A stretch of 64,000 nucleotides of DNA from Castanea sativa (taxonomy: Eukaryota; Streptophyta; Magnoliopsida; Fagales; Fagaceae), in contig NC_134013.1 in NCBI RefSeq assembly GCF_040712315.1, positions 85,752,001-85,816,000 of the forward strand. Direction: 5' to 3'. Each line of letters starts with the position of its first letter. The stretch's first letter is position 1. Position numbers and translations under genes: made by a program. The notes under the pieces were generated by a model. The model was not told where the DNA came from. It was given only the letters and a program-made list of their open reading frames with translations, and did no database searches. Of the stretch, positions 46,842-59,303 are shown one piece after another.

Positions 46842-49800
46842 ATGAGCTGGCTGGAGGCATTTATGTGTCTGCTTCCAACCTGGGCATTGGCTTTTTTTTG
46901 ACGTAAACCAAAGAAGAAAAACTAGCATGGAGCACATTGCTCTGTCTTGGTGGAGCATGCCAATTGTGACTGTAAGCCTGTAACACTAGTCTTGTTCTTA
47001 TCAAAATTAGGCCACATGGTCATTGACCTATCACTGCCCTACGAAGTGGCAAAAAAGTTTTGTTTGTCCTGATGAGATATAAGTAGCACAAGCGTGGAAT
47101 ATTATCTTAGTGATGACACATTTGATTCTCAATCAAATTTTGTGCCTATATTCTTTGGTTAATAGTGTTGTAGTGACCTACTCAACTTAAATCTAACTTT
47201 TTTGTGGTGTGAGATTAGTAGGGTTGGCCTCAAGAAAAGCATGCGCATTACTTTTCAAATGTGTGGTCAATATGCTCTAAATCAATATTAAATTGTTCCA
47301 TGGAAAAGAAAATAAAAAAGAGAGCTCATTTTGGGGATAAGGTTTGGATGCCCACATTTGACTTGAGCTACAAATTGGCTTTGTTGTGCCAACCCGTATA
47401 ATATTGTATGCGTTGTGCAGAATCTTTGTAAACTGTTTATCTGTTAATTGCTGTATGATTTTGGAATTGTCTGATCTTGATCAAGGTGACCAAAACTATG
47501 TGGCTCACAAAATACTATATTATATACATGTAGACCTAAAATCTCGGTGGCTGGTCAATAATTGAAGGATCTTGATTATTTCAGTGGGTGGCTCTTATTT
47601 ATATATATATAGAGGTAAGTAACTCTGCGTCTATAATAAAATGCTAAGAGTAACAAACTCACTTTTCTTCCACAGTAGAAAGAAAACAAGTCAAAGGTCA
47701 CTACACCCTCAATTTGAATGGAATAAGATCCTCCCAATTTCAAAGAGCCCAATTTCACAAGTAAAATTTTATTTCCGATAATTTATAGTGTGTCATATTA
47801 TTTAAAATTAAATCTATAAAATAGAGTATCCTCTCATTTTGAACATCCTTTAGATCTTTTTAGATCTGTAATATTTAATTAAATCAATAAAGTAAATACA
47901 TTTCAAATGGTGAAGATCATGTTCTTGTCAATTGTGTAGATAAGAAAAACCGGTCTTCTCCAATAGTTTTTGGAAAAAAAAATTATTCACTTTGTTTAAA
48001 TCTTTTAGATCTGTAATATTTAATTAAATCAATAAAGTAAATATATTTCAAATGGTGAAGATCATGTTCTTGTCAACTATGTAGATAAGAAAAACTGGTC
48101 TTCCCCAATAGTTTTTGGGGAAAAAAAAAATTATTCACTTTGTTTAAATCTTTTAGATCTATAATATTTAATTAAATCAATAAAGTAAATACATTTCAAA
48201 TGGTGAAGATCATGTTCTTGTCAACTCCGCAAATAAGAAAAACTGGTCTTCCCCAATAGTTTTTGGGAAAAAAAATTTATTCACTTTGTTTTGTTTGACT
48301 TTTACTTAGTTGTACCTACTCTTATTGACAAGGGTTTCATTATCCCAATTGTTTATAAACCGATCAATAATATTGTTTTCCTTGACATTAGATTAATAGT
48401 AATACAAAAAGGTAATCTTGACATTTATAAAGAATCTAAAAGTTTTATTATTATTTTTTTTCTTCAGAATAAAAGAATCTACAAGTTAATCAATTAGAAA
48501 TTGATGGGTCGTCTTCTGCTCTATGCATAATTTAAATGTCAACCACGTTCTAGGTTTATTAATACTCTGTATACAAATCAAAACAGTCAAAAATAACAAT
48601 CTTTATTTTATAAAAAGAAAAATATTGTTGCCAATACTACAATGAAAACTGTAGCATGTGCATGCCCCACGCAAGTAGCTAAGAAATAATAACAATAACA
48701 ATAAAGAAACTTCCTTTTGGAAGTTGCCACTTCAGTAAGGTAGAAAGAGGGAAAGATAGAAATTTCACCAAATAGGAAAAGACAAATTTTGGTATTTCGA
48801 TTTGATGATAAGATCACATTTATCAGAAGTCAGGAGCCGACGCGTTGAAACTCTTCTTAAAAAAAAAATAAAAAAAATAAAAAAAAAAAGTTTTGAAATG
48901 GTAGTTAAAGCGGTGGTTAAGTAAGGTAGTGACTAATAGGACCGATGTTTACGTGTTTCCTTCCCAATTTTCAATTATTCAATCCATATGTCTACGTCAC
49001 TCATTCACACCTTCTTTATTTCTAAGCCAAACAAAAATCAAAAGAGCTAGAGAGTCATCATCATCACTAGTTTAGTCTCTCTCTGACTCTATTATTTCAG
49101 CGAACAAATTCCCCACCCTCAATATATTAATGATCAGTGAGTCATCAAACAGACAAACACACAAAGAACCCGTGAAAATAATCAATGATTATTAAATTAA
49201 ACATGGCATTTAAACCTACTTTATTGACTGAAACAGGATCCACACCACATAAATATATTTATTATTAAAAACAAAGAATAAAATTGATTGCCAATTAATG
49301 AGAATCATTTACGCACTGTCAAGTAGCAAAATGAGCTATAATTCTAATAAGACCCGTGTAGTACACATGATATTATTTATTACTGTTACGTGGTACGAGG
49401 TAGATGAATCCATAGTGAAGTTTTTTTTTTTTTTATTCAGAAAAAAAAAAAAGGGCTCATAAAAAAAAATATAAAAAAAAAGTAGCAAAATGGGTAAGCC
49501 TTAGCCCCCACTCTTTGTCCTTTCCTACTCTCCAACCAACCGCCGACTCCTTTCTTTTCTCTTAGCTAGTTGGCTAACCAAGTCCCAATCCCGTGTACAC
49601 AGAAATATCTATACACCTTACCAACCACTAAATTTTATCCACGTGTCAAATTTGAAATAGTGAGAGGTAGATAAAGCTTTCCTCCAATGTTTCAATGCAC
49701 TTATCAAGACACAATGCGGACAAGTAATGATTAAACACGTTCGTTTAGTGTCGGATTCAGTATACAAAACCAAATTCCCTAGATCATGTGGCAAAATTTT

Positions 49801-51053
49801 AGGAATAGTGGGTAATGTATTTTTTACCCATTCCATGTTTGTAATAGTAAAAACATGATTTAAGACAAGTTTTAAGTTTTGACAGATTTTTTTTTTTTGG
49901 CTTAAATAAGTTTTAATAGAGTTAGTTAACAATATTTTTTAAACTATGATGAACAGAAAGTCTAAAATAATAACATGATGAAAATTACTAGACTATAAAT
50001 AAGATGACAAGTTTTAAACTTAGTAAACTAAGAGTATTAACATTAGTCCATGTATAATATAAAAGGAAGTGAAATTTACACAATTTTGTCTAAAAATGAC
50101 TTTTGTTAGCCGAAGTACAATTGTATTTTACACTGATACTATTTATTTTACATTTAGTTGTTTATTTTTTCTTTACATAATTTGAAGATGATAAATAAAG
50201 TAGATAGTCACTGTGATTATTGTATGAGAAAAAAGATAAATAATTAAAAAAAATTTGATATTTTAATGAAATGTTGTATAAAATAGATAATAAGATGTAG
50301 GTATTTTGAAAAGTGAGTATATAAAATAGAGAAAATAGATTTTTATACTAAAATAAAAAAAAATTCTTACACGAGCTTATGCAAATGCTCTTAGTTAACA
50401 ATATTTTTCAAACAACAATGAATAAAAAAACTAAAATAACAACTCGATGAAAATGACTAGACTATAAATAAAGTGACAAATTTTAAACTTAGTAAACTAA
50501 AATAGCAATTCATCAAATTTATAGAATATACAAATAGTATTTTTATCAATTATATTTTAGAAATTGGTGACATTTGTTTTGTAAAATTTATTTTTAGCAG
50601 AATTTATAATATTTACAACATGAAGATATTGTGTCCTAAAATTTTATTGGGCAAGACTCCATGAAAAGATGGGAGTGTTAGCAGATAATCAATTTCTTGT
50701 TTTACATTGTCACCAGCAACGGGAATATTTTTTGGAGAAAATAGTTTTATAATTAGCCAAAGAAAATAAAGAAATAAAAAACAAAGAAAAGAAAAGGAGA
50801 AACGCTTAGACGTCTCTCTCTCTCTCCTGAGTTTTCTTTCTCTCTCCACCTTCTTTGCTTCACCTTAGCACAGAAGAGAGAGAGAGAAAGAGAGGAGCAT
50901 TTCCAATACGACTCTCCGAGCACCATTTATGCGTGCAAGGAATTTGTAAAAGCTTTCTTTTGCTTCTTATTTGTGCTGGGACTGGTTTGAGTTTGTTGCC
51001 ATAGCTTTGCGTTCTTTGTTTTTGGGTTATTATCGTTTTTGCTGTTGTTGAAG
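46842..51053. other. Intergenic between the SET and syntaxin-like genes
   Basis: No gene is seen. It includes the SET gene 3' untranslated region, a threefold 146-bp tandem repeat (47855-48295) and AT-rich sequence. A CT-rich block (50805-50845) and GA-rich stretch (50870-50895) probably belong to the leader of the downstream gene. Confidence 0.6.
47855..48295 (+). repeat. Three tandem copies of a 145-148-bp unit
   Basis: TAGATCTGTA (or ATA) starts near 47861, 48006 and 48154. Each is followed by AATATTTAATTAAATCAATA, GGTGAAGATCATGTTCTTGT, an AATAGTTTTTGG box and TATTCACTTTGTTT. The units are highly similar, so the expansion is recent. They have no coding capacity. Confidence 0.9.
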
Positions 51054-54000
51054 ATGTTGGTGGCAAATAGCTTTGATCTATGGCAAAAGGACTCATTTTT
51101 TTGTGCTGCCGAGGAGGTTCAGGAATCTACAGATATGTATGTATGTTTTTTTTTTTTTTTTCCATAATTCTCGGTTTCTTTATGGGATTTTGTGATTTGG
51201 GTATGCAAGAGTTTTGAGGATTTTAGTGCCAAATTCTTCATTTTTATTGGTTTTGGTGAACTGGGTTTGCGACTTTGCAATGAAAGTTTCAGGATTTGTG
51301 TCTTAAAGTTTTCACTCTAAAGGGTTTGGTGATGTGGGTGTGGAACTTTGCAATAAGAGTTCAAGGATTTGTGTGCTAAATTTGATAAAATTACTGCTTG
51401 TACTAAATGCTTAAGCTGATGAGAAATTATGAATCTAATTATTTAACCATTATTCTAACAAAATTCATTATTTGGTGGGGTTTGGATTTTTTGGACTGTA
51501 TTGCTAGCATTGAAATGTAGTTATTGGTTTTTGCCTTAATAGTGCTTCAGAATTTGCATAAATTGTTGCACTTTTTTCATTGATTGTGTTGTTGTTTTTC
51601 TGTAAGTTTGTTGGGGTTGGTGGTCTCTGGTTATATATATGTTCCATATATCTGCCCCTTGGTTTTATTGATGTGGTATGGTCTATTTTTGGTTGGATTG
51701 GAAGTGCTTGGAAATGATATGTATTTCCATGTTGCATTTCTTGAATGGCAAGGTTGTCTTTGTCACTACTATTTTCCTGTTATAGTTGGACTCTCCAATT
51801 TGCCATTGGCGTAGTTGTTATGATCTAGCATGCATATAAAGTAGGCAGCTCATTGGGATTGGAATAAACGGATGGTTATTAGCATAACATATTTTGGAAG
51901 TTCATGCAATTGAAAAAGAAAACTTACACAACATTGGTTCCAATCTTTCACTTTTCTCTCAAAATATGGAAAGGGAAAACAATTGCAAGCTATTGTGATT
52001 TATCAAGAAGTTCAGAAGATTTATCCCTACAATATTATCTCTGTGCACTGCAAAATTAATAATAAAGGGTTTATGTACTTTTGACCTTATTAACTTTTCC
52101 CAAAGAACAAGAGGAGCCTAATCCTTTTAGTGGAATTTACTGCAGTTGAAATGTTTGTTTAGTTTATTGGTTTCAGTTGTACGGTTGAAAATTGTTTTAA
52201 GGATTTCTTTTTCCTTCACTTAATTTGTCCAGACTGGAATCAGCATACAGGACATGGATGAGACAGAAGAGAGAAACACTATCACCAGAGTGTTTGGATG
52301 AACTCTGTAGGGAGCTGCAAACTGCTTTAGGCACTGCTAAATGGCAGGTACATTTTTTTTTCTCTCTCTCTCTCTCTATTTTTCTCATTTCTTCTTTTCG
52401 CATCTTCTTTAGTTCACTTTGTTTATTTTTATCAGAATCCATAACTGATCTTTACATTTTGTTAGTTGGGTCAGTGAAAAAACTACAACTTCAAATCTTA
52501 TGTTTCTTGTTAGTTGGGTCAGTAAAAGGTCGTTGAATCTTTTATTTTTTAAGAGTGGAATTGTGCTTTCATGGGTTTCAATCATTGTCAGCTCGCCATA
52601 TTTAGCTTCAAAATGCTCATTTGGTTTCTCATTCTACATTTTCTCTTCAATTAAACTGCATTTAAAGACCTTGTTACAGTTTTTTACCTCTAATCTGTTA
52701 AGTTGGTGATGCCCTAATGTATCATTGAAATGTGAATTTTGAATTAGTTGGAAGAGTTTGAGAGGGCTGTCAGGTTGAGCTATGGACATCGCAGTGATGA
52801 CAGTACAATGGCCAGGCATAGACAATTTATTTCTGCCATTGAAAACCAAATATCACGTGTTGAAGCAGCATTAAGGGAATCTTTTGATGAGGAAGGAAAG
52901 CAACCCCTTCGGTGGGTGAATCTAGATGAAGATGAATGTGATGACTTGGCCGCATTTCTCTCTGGAACCTCCCAAAGCTTGCAAAGTACAAAAGAGGATT
53001 GTTTAGAGCTCAGACCTTCCACGAAAAGCTCTCTTCTGGATAACACTCAGAGAAAAGATGCAGACCTTAATCTCAATGCTTCCTGCAGCAGAGGATTTTC
53101 TGATGAAATGAAAAGTTTTAAAGATGTTAGTAGTATTAGTAAGGACAAAAGTAATGTCATAAATATAGAAGCAAATGAAATTCCCTTAAGGAGGGATGAT
53201 ATAATTTGTCAAGCAGATAGAACAACTAATTCAAGGAGAACGTGGAGCTCACCAAATTTTGGTGAATTGAAGATAATAATTCCTGATGAAGATGAACAGG
53301 TAGACAAACCAGTGCTGAGCATCAATGACACTCCTAAGGAAAAAAGGTCAAAACCTCTCTTTTGGAAGCAAAGGCGTGGGGAATTTTTTCAGGTCCAGGG
53401 ACCTGTTAATTTGTTCAATCAGGTCTGTTCATTATGCATTTGAAAAGGCAAACTTGTTTTATCTTATCATTTTAGAATGTAATTTAAAAGGTACATAGAG
53501 AGAAAAGTAATTATTTATCTATGGAACGCATTAAAAGAAAGGGGGAAAAAATCATGAATTCTCAGATTCATCCCTTCTTTTTGCTGTGGGTGCAGTTAGT
53601 AAAAATTCATATTTCTTTTATATATTGATTTTACGTGGTTACAGTTAAACATGATTTTCTTTGTCTATAATCTTATGAAAATTTATCAGTTCAATGTGTT
53701 GCAGCTCTTTGGTCGGGCTGGTGGGTTCCAGAGACAATTGCAGAGTCCAATACACTTGCCATTCCGTTGTTCTGTACAAGTTACACTTGCTTTTATGCTA
53801 ACTATCTTTTTGATTGGTAAGCTCTTGATTTGCTTGAACTGTAAGCATTCTCTATCACCAAGGAGTTCAGTACTGCATACTCACTAATAATGCTATTGTT
53901 TGAATATTTGTGAAATTTTTGTCAAGTGTATGCTCTAATACTTCGCCTATCTTATATCTTAGTGAAAATGTTTTAAGGATCAATGTTATTACTTCTTATG

Positions 54001-54081
54001 AGGAAACCAGTTAACAAAGGAATCTCATGTATTGTTTTGCTTATTTCTCCTGCAGTACCTTTTTTATTTTATTCAGCTTGA
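51054..54081 (+). CDS. Syntaxin-6 N-domain protein with C-terminal membrane anchor, 5 exons
   Basis: Exons 51054-51136, 52233-52347, 52748-53422, 53705-53816 and 54056-54081 join in frame to 1,011 nt (336 residues). The N-terminal 110 residues match the syntaxin-6/SYP6-type three-helix domain (SFDLWQKDSFFCAAEEVQES, LCRELQTALGTAKWQLEEFE). A polar, low-complexity middle follows. The last 23 residues or so are a single hydrophobic anchor (VTLAFMLTIFLIVPFLFYSA). I see no Q-SNARE heptad helix before the anchor, so it may not fuse membranes itself. Arabidopsis relatives (At1g27700, At2g18860, At4g30240; from memory) are annotated syntaxin/t-SNARE family. A TGN/endosome role is inferred. The tiny last exon is supported by phase and by the anchor it completes. 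Confidence 0.88.
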
Positions 54082-57040
54082 TAAAGTGGTATTTTTATGG
54101 CAGAAGATCAAGATGAGAGGTATTTCTATTACCTTAAAAGCCCTTTTTTCTATTACGATATATATACTTGGAAAGGGGTGGAGCATTGGTGTTTAGCTAT
54201 GTAGCATGGATAACCCTGTCTATTTTTATCTATAAGCATAAAAATACTTTACTGATACTCCTTATACCAATCCAATACTTGTTAAATTTATTCAAGTCTT
54301 GAGTATATATAATTACTTACTGGAAATGTATATGTCACTTCTTGGACATTCCTGGAGATGCATTGGGCACTCAGATGTTAGAATAATACCTCTCTTTTAA
54401 TAGAGACCTTTGCAGGATAATGGAAAAAGTCAATGTATAATTGACGGGATTGTTGTTGTATTTTGATCTCTTGCCAAGAGGCCCATGACTTTACCATGCT
54501 AATTTCAGTCATGCCATTTAAAACTGATGCAATGCTCTCTCTCACCACAGTTTATCTGAGGCTTAGGAAACATTGTCTGTAGGAATAATTGCTATTGCAT
54601 ACTATACAAATTAAATTAAAAAGGAAGTAAAACTCTGTGTAAGCTAGATTATAGTAATTATTACGGTGGAAAGTTAATTCCGTACTGATTTAGCTTAAAA
54701 TGCTCAATTGTTTCTTGCAGTCTTGGACAAAGTGAGAGTTAGCTTATTCTTGTTGCTAGTTAGGGAGGACAGTTTTGACTATTGTAATCAGTCTGCTGTA
54801 TAGCTTGACAAAATTTAGCAATTCACAAATACCCAGGTGTTGCAAAATGAAAACATAACCATTATTTTACAACATATTAACATCACTGTTGTCTATTAGA
54901 TGGTCCATGATCTAATCATAGTAATTCAAAATTTGGCAACTATACTCAATATTGCTCATGTTTCCCTCCTCTTATAATGATCAAGACCTCAACCTTTTCA
55001 TTGTAGGATACTTATAAAAAAAAAAACCTTTTCATTGTAGGATAAAAATATTTCAATTGAACAAATATTTGTTGAAAGTTATTCATATTTTAAGGGTTTT
55101 TTTTTTTTTTTTGAAATTTTTTTGGGATATATCCTTAAGAGTTAAACCAGTCAGAGAACTACTTCATGAATTTTGGAACTCTGAGAACAAAGCATAGGTA
55201 GAAGACTAATATGAAGGCATACTTTGGTCAAGATAAGGGGGGATTTTTTTTCTTTTATAAATATAGGTGGAATTTACATTGCCTCAGAAAGCATGCGAAT
55301 GATTGTCTTGCTTACACAATTTTTTTCTTAGGTGATTTTTTTTCTTTTACAATTGACAGGCAAACTTCAAGATTCTAGTTAAACAGTGCCTAATGCACAA
55401 GCATACAGATGTTGACTTCAACATATGTAACTTTTTTCAATGAAGTAGAATCACAGTTGTAACATTTCTTTTTGTTTTCAAAATGAAAAGGTCGAGGTCA
55501 CCTCTGATGTATAGCAATGTGTTTACTGCAGGTATTGAGGTGATTCTAAAGCAAGTTTGAAAAGGGAATGCTTGCGATTCTCAAGTCTAGGCATCGTCCC
55601 AGCATGTATGACATTTTGGAGTAGGCCAAGCCTCCTCCTCCTCTTTAAAGTTTGAGAAGTAAAACAGCAACAGGAATGGGATGTCTTTTTAGACTTCTTG
55701 ATGCTACAAATTGTAAATACATTCATGTTGTCAAAAATGTATGCTCCCAGTTATATCTGGTAGTGTAGACAATCCCATTTCAATTTAAGCTTTTAACTTT
55801 AAACATGGCTGCTTGTTAAGGGTCCAAATCCATGGCTTTTAATGTACTACCCTTGATCTTTGGTTATAGTGCTTGTAAATATCTCATCTTTATATCCCTT
55901 TGCACTGAATGTTTTCTGGTCTGTTCAATTATCGATAATCTGATTTTTAGCTAAGCATGGATTTCGTCTCTGTTTGGGAACATCTTATGTACCAAAATGT
56001 ACCGAAATAGTCCATAGTACTGAAATCTACACAAATCTCTCCTTCCAGAGCATCATTGAAATGGTTCAAAGTGAACTAAATGGATTGAAATTGACCGAAT
56101 GGACTAAAATGAATCGAATAGACCAAAGTGAACTGAATGGACCAGAATGAATCGAAGTGGATTGTATATATCAAATGGACATAAATGAATAGAATAGATT
56201 GAATTGCTGCACTAATGTGGCTCAACAAGAGCATAATAATAATAAATGTAACACTTCAATTATATATGTGTGTGGAAATTTTAGATGATTTTGTTACATA
56301 AACATCTTAGATTAGTGTGTTTACATTAAGGAAAATTAAAATTTTCTACCTTAAATTTTGGACTATTTTATTACATAGCCGTCTTAAATTTGCACGATTG
56401 ACACCCCTATTTGAAAGAACTGTATAACATTCCCAGCCATCTAAATTAGCCTGATTAGGCAGCAATAACTGAGTTAGAAATTGGGTATAATTACAAACAT
56501 ACTCTTATTAGTTGCAATGAAAAATCCCAAAGTTTGCCTAATTTTAATTATTGACTTAGATAGGGGTTGGTTCTCCTAAACTAGGGTGAGATTGAGTAAA
56601 TTGATAGTTGGGAGAGGGGGCATTGAGAATTTTAAATTTTTTGATATAATTGGAAGGGCAAAGTTTTCCTTAGAACCAACTAAGAAAAATCTCCTCCAAC
56701 TTATTATTTTAGTGACTCATAAAACTCTTTACATGTAAAAATAAATTTAAAAATACATGTAGATGATCTTATTGAATCTCTTGTAATGTGTTAGAAGAAT
56801 TTTTCTCAAACTAAACTTTTTAATAATTTTCTCGAGACAAACATAAAGAAACATGAATTCAAGAGTTACGTGCCAAATGAACCTTAGACATTTGTACATC
56901 TCTTTTTGCGCCACATTCGATATACCCTATATGCAGCAAAATCTTTTCCAAAAATAAAAAATAAAATGCAGATATGCTGAATTAAATTTAAACCCCCCTT
57001 TCTACTTCCCAGTTCCCACATAAAGTCACAAAATTCAAAC
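54082..57040. other. Intergenic between the syntaxin-like and XRCC3 genes
   Basis: No gene is seen. It holds the 3' untranslated region of the upstream gene and a second copy of the 10-bp-period repeat (55989-56215). The AT-rich remainder gives no recognisable family. Confidence 0.55.
55989..56215. repeat. 10-bp-period repeat, copy 2
   Basis: A degenerate decamer like ACCGAAATGG repeats with A/T substitutions (GGACTAAAAT, GAATCGAATA, GACCAAAGTG). The sequence CTACACAAATCTCTCCTTCC near 56037 matches the left flank of the copy at 33171. The two copies are therefore members of one dispersed family, not independent simple repeats. Confidence 0.65.
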
Positions 57041-57940
57041 ATGACCCCAGAAAACCTGCTTCATCGTCTTCCATCAACCCAGAAATGCACCTTCGGCTGC
57101 CCAGTCCTAGACCGCTGTCTCGGCGGTGGCATCCCTTGCAACTCAATAACTGAGCTCGTCGCCGAGAGCGGTTGTGGCAAGACCCAACTCTGTCTCCAAT
57201 TAGTTCTCTCCGCCCAGCTCCCACCCTCTCTCGGCGGCCTCTCCGCTTCTTCTCTCTACATCCACACCGAGTTCTCTTTCCCTTCTCGCCGCCTCCACCA
57301 ACTTTCCCATGCCTTTATTTCTTCACACCCAAGAATTTTCAATAATGATCCCTGTGATCGTATATTTGTTCATGCTGTATATTCTGCAGACCAACTGTTT
57401 GATATAATGCCTAAGATAGAGTCTTTCCTTGAAAACATGAATGCCCAGTTACCGGTTAAGCTCATTGTGATTGATTCCATTGCGGCATTGTTTCGTTCCG
57501 AATTTGAGAACACCCCAATTGAGCTTAAGCGGAGGTCGTCGCTGTTTTTTAAGATTTCAGGGAAATTGAAGTCGTTGGCGAAGAGGTTTGGTTTGGCTGT
57601 TGTGGTGACGAACCAGGTGGTGGATTTGATGGGGCATTCGGAGGGGATGAATGGGTTGAAGGTTGGGAATTTGGGTTCTTTGGTTTCGTCTGGAAGACGG
57701 GTTTGTCCTGCTTTGGGATTAGCGTGGGCTAATTGTGTGAATTCGAGGCTTTTCTTGTCGAGGAATGAGGAAGTCGTTGGAGAAGAAAATGGGTCGGTGG
57801 ATGTGAGTGCTTGTGGAGGTGGTGATTTTCTCCCTAGGCAAACAATGCGGCGACTTCATGTTGTTTTCGCGCCTCATTTGCCTGATTCTTCTTGTCAGTT
57901 TGTGATCAGAAGAGAAGGGGTTTTTGGAGTTGAAAGATAG
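57041..57940 (+). CDS. XRCC3: XRCC3-type RAD51 paralogue, intronless
   Basis: It encodes 299 residues, close to the roughly 300 of plant XRCC3. The RecA-like core has a Walker A of AESGCGKT (41-48) and a Walker B of LIVID (141-145), followed by SIAALFRSEF. Later come the VVTNQVVDLM strand (L1 side) and GLAWANCVNSRLFLSR. With RAD51C, XRCC3 acts in the CX3 complex in homologous recombination repair and meiosis (established for the family). The first Gly of the canonical Walker A is Ala; I recall the same in Arabidopsis XRCC3, so it is probably not damage. The start fits the family N-terminus; no longer in-frame extension is plausible. It lacks the separate N-terminal helical domain of RAD51, as is usual for this paralogue. 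Confidence 0.93.
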   Translation: MTPENLLHRLPSTQKCTFGCPVLDRCLGGGIPCNSITELVAESGCGKTQLCLQLVLSAQLPPSLGGLSASSLYIHTEFSFPSRRLHQLSHAFISSHPRIFNNDPCDRIFVHAVYSADQLFDIMPKIESFLENMNAQLPVKLIVIDSIAALFRSEFENTPIELKRRSSLFFKISGKLKSLAKRFGLAVVVTNQVVDLMGHSEGMNGLKVGNLGSLVSSGRRVCPALGLAWANCVNSRLFLSRNEEVVGEENGSVDVSACGGGDFLPRQTMRRLHVVFAPHLPDSSCQFVIRREGVFGVER

Positions 57941-59162
57941 CAATATGCTTCTAAGAGGAATGGCATTACTTCAAGCTAGCTAGACATGTATAGTTTTGAG
58001 TTTTTGTACACTTATTTAAGCGATGAGTTACAAACAGAATAGCAGCACGTATGGTAATTTTCATTCCTCTAAATTTTCAGTTCTCAAATTTTGTGTTTAT
58101 TACGAGTTGCTAAAGATTGATAGCAGTGGAGGTGATTTTGTTTAGATTTTATAAACAAGTGTAAATTTGTAAACTATGTGAACTTTGGTGTTGTGTACTT
58201 TACATGGTGAAAAGTTCTTTTTAGATCAATTGAAATTTTCTTCTCTCTTTTTATTTATTATTTATTTTTCTTTCATATTGCATGGTTTTTGAACTGATAG
58301 ATTAGACTAGGTTGATCAGAGGGAGAAAACTATTATGATTCAACTTCTGGTTGCACATAGAATGTTACTGCATTGTTAACTTATGAAAGGTGCTTAAACC
58401 ATATAGCTCACAATCTTGGTTTTAATTTGATTGAATGATGTCTTCGTTCTGATATTTGAATGTCCAATTTTAAGATTCTGCCCTTGCCAAAAAACTTTTC
58501 ATTGCTTCTTTTTTTTCTTAGACAAAAGACAGAAATTTACTGATTAAAGAAAAGCTATTAAGCTGAGTTCCTATTTTCTTATAAGATAGGTAGTCACTAG
58601 GAGCAAGGAACTTCCAAGGCTTAAGACTTTCCATTTACCTGCATAGAGTATTTGGAGTATCAATTCCTTTATCTGGTGTCATAAAAGAGGAATTTTCTAA
58701 TTTACATGTGGGATTTGTAGCTGGAATTTGGAGATCACAAAAATCAGCTCTGAATCCCAGCTAAATAGGTGCAATTTTACAATTTCAGGCAATGTTATGT
58801 GGGATTTTCTTTTTGCTGGGTGTGCCAATGAATCAGAAACCTACACACGCTATTTCTCTATTTCATGCTCATTTCTTTTATTTCCAGTTTTTTTTTTGGT
58901 AAACATTCTTTTATATCCAGTTGCTCCTAGGACTCATTCACTCTTCAAGTTCAAGGTAAGATATCACTCTCTATTCAAATGTCCATACTCATCTCTTTCC
59001 CTCTCCCTTTTTCTACCTGTCAATCTGATACCGCATCTCTTTATATGGCTCTGTGATCCATCAACTCCAATTTTCTAAGCTTTTGAATTCATTTGGGTAG
59101 TGTGTTTTCCTCTATTTTTTGTTTGTGGGTATTTGATTATGGGTCTGGTCAATTTATGTCCT

Positions 59163-59303
59163 TAGGGCATACATTAATCATTTATTTTAGGAAATTTTTT
59201 GTGGAAAATTGAAAAAGCTGTCAAAAAAGTTGTTCACTTTTTCATTTTCTCAAAAAAAATTTCCTAAAATGATTTTAAAATGTATGTCATGAGAGCACAT
59301 GTT
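59163..59303. repeat. Hairpin MITE
   Basis: The left arm GGGCATACATTAATCATTTA...TTTTAGGAAATTTTTTGTGG pairs with the complement of the right arm (CATACATTTTAAAATCATTT...TAGGAAATTTTTTTTGAG). A diverged relative (AGAGCATGTATTAATTATTT...) lies at about 4997-5110. Confidence 0.6.
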
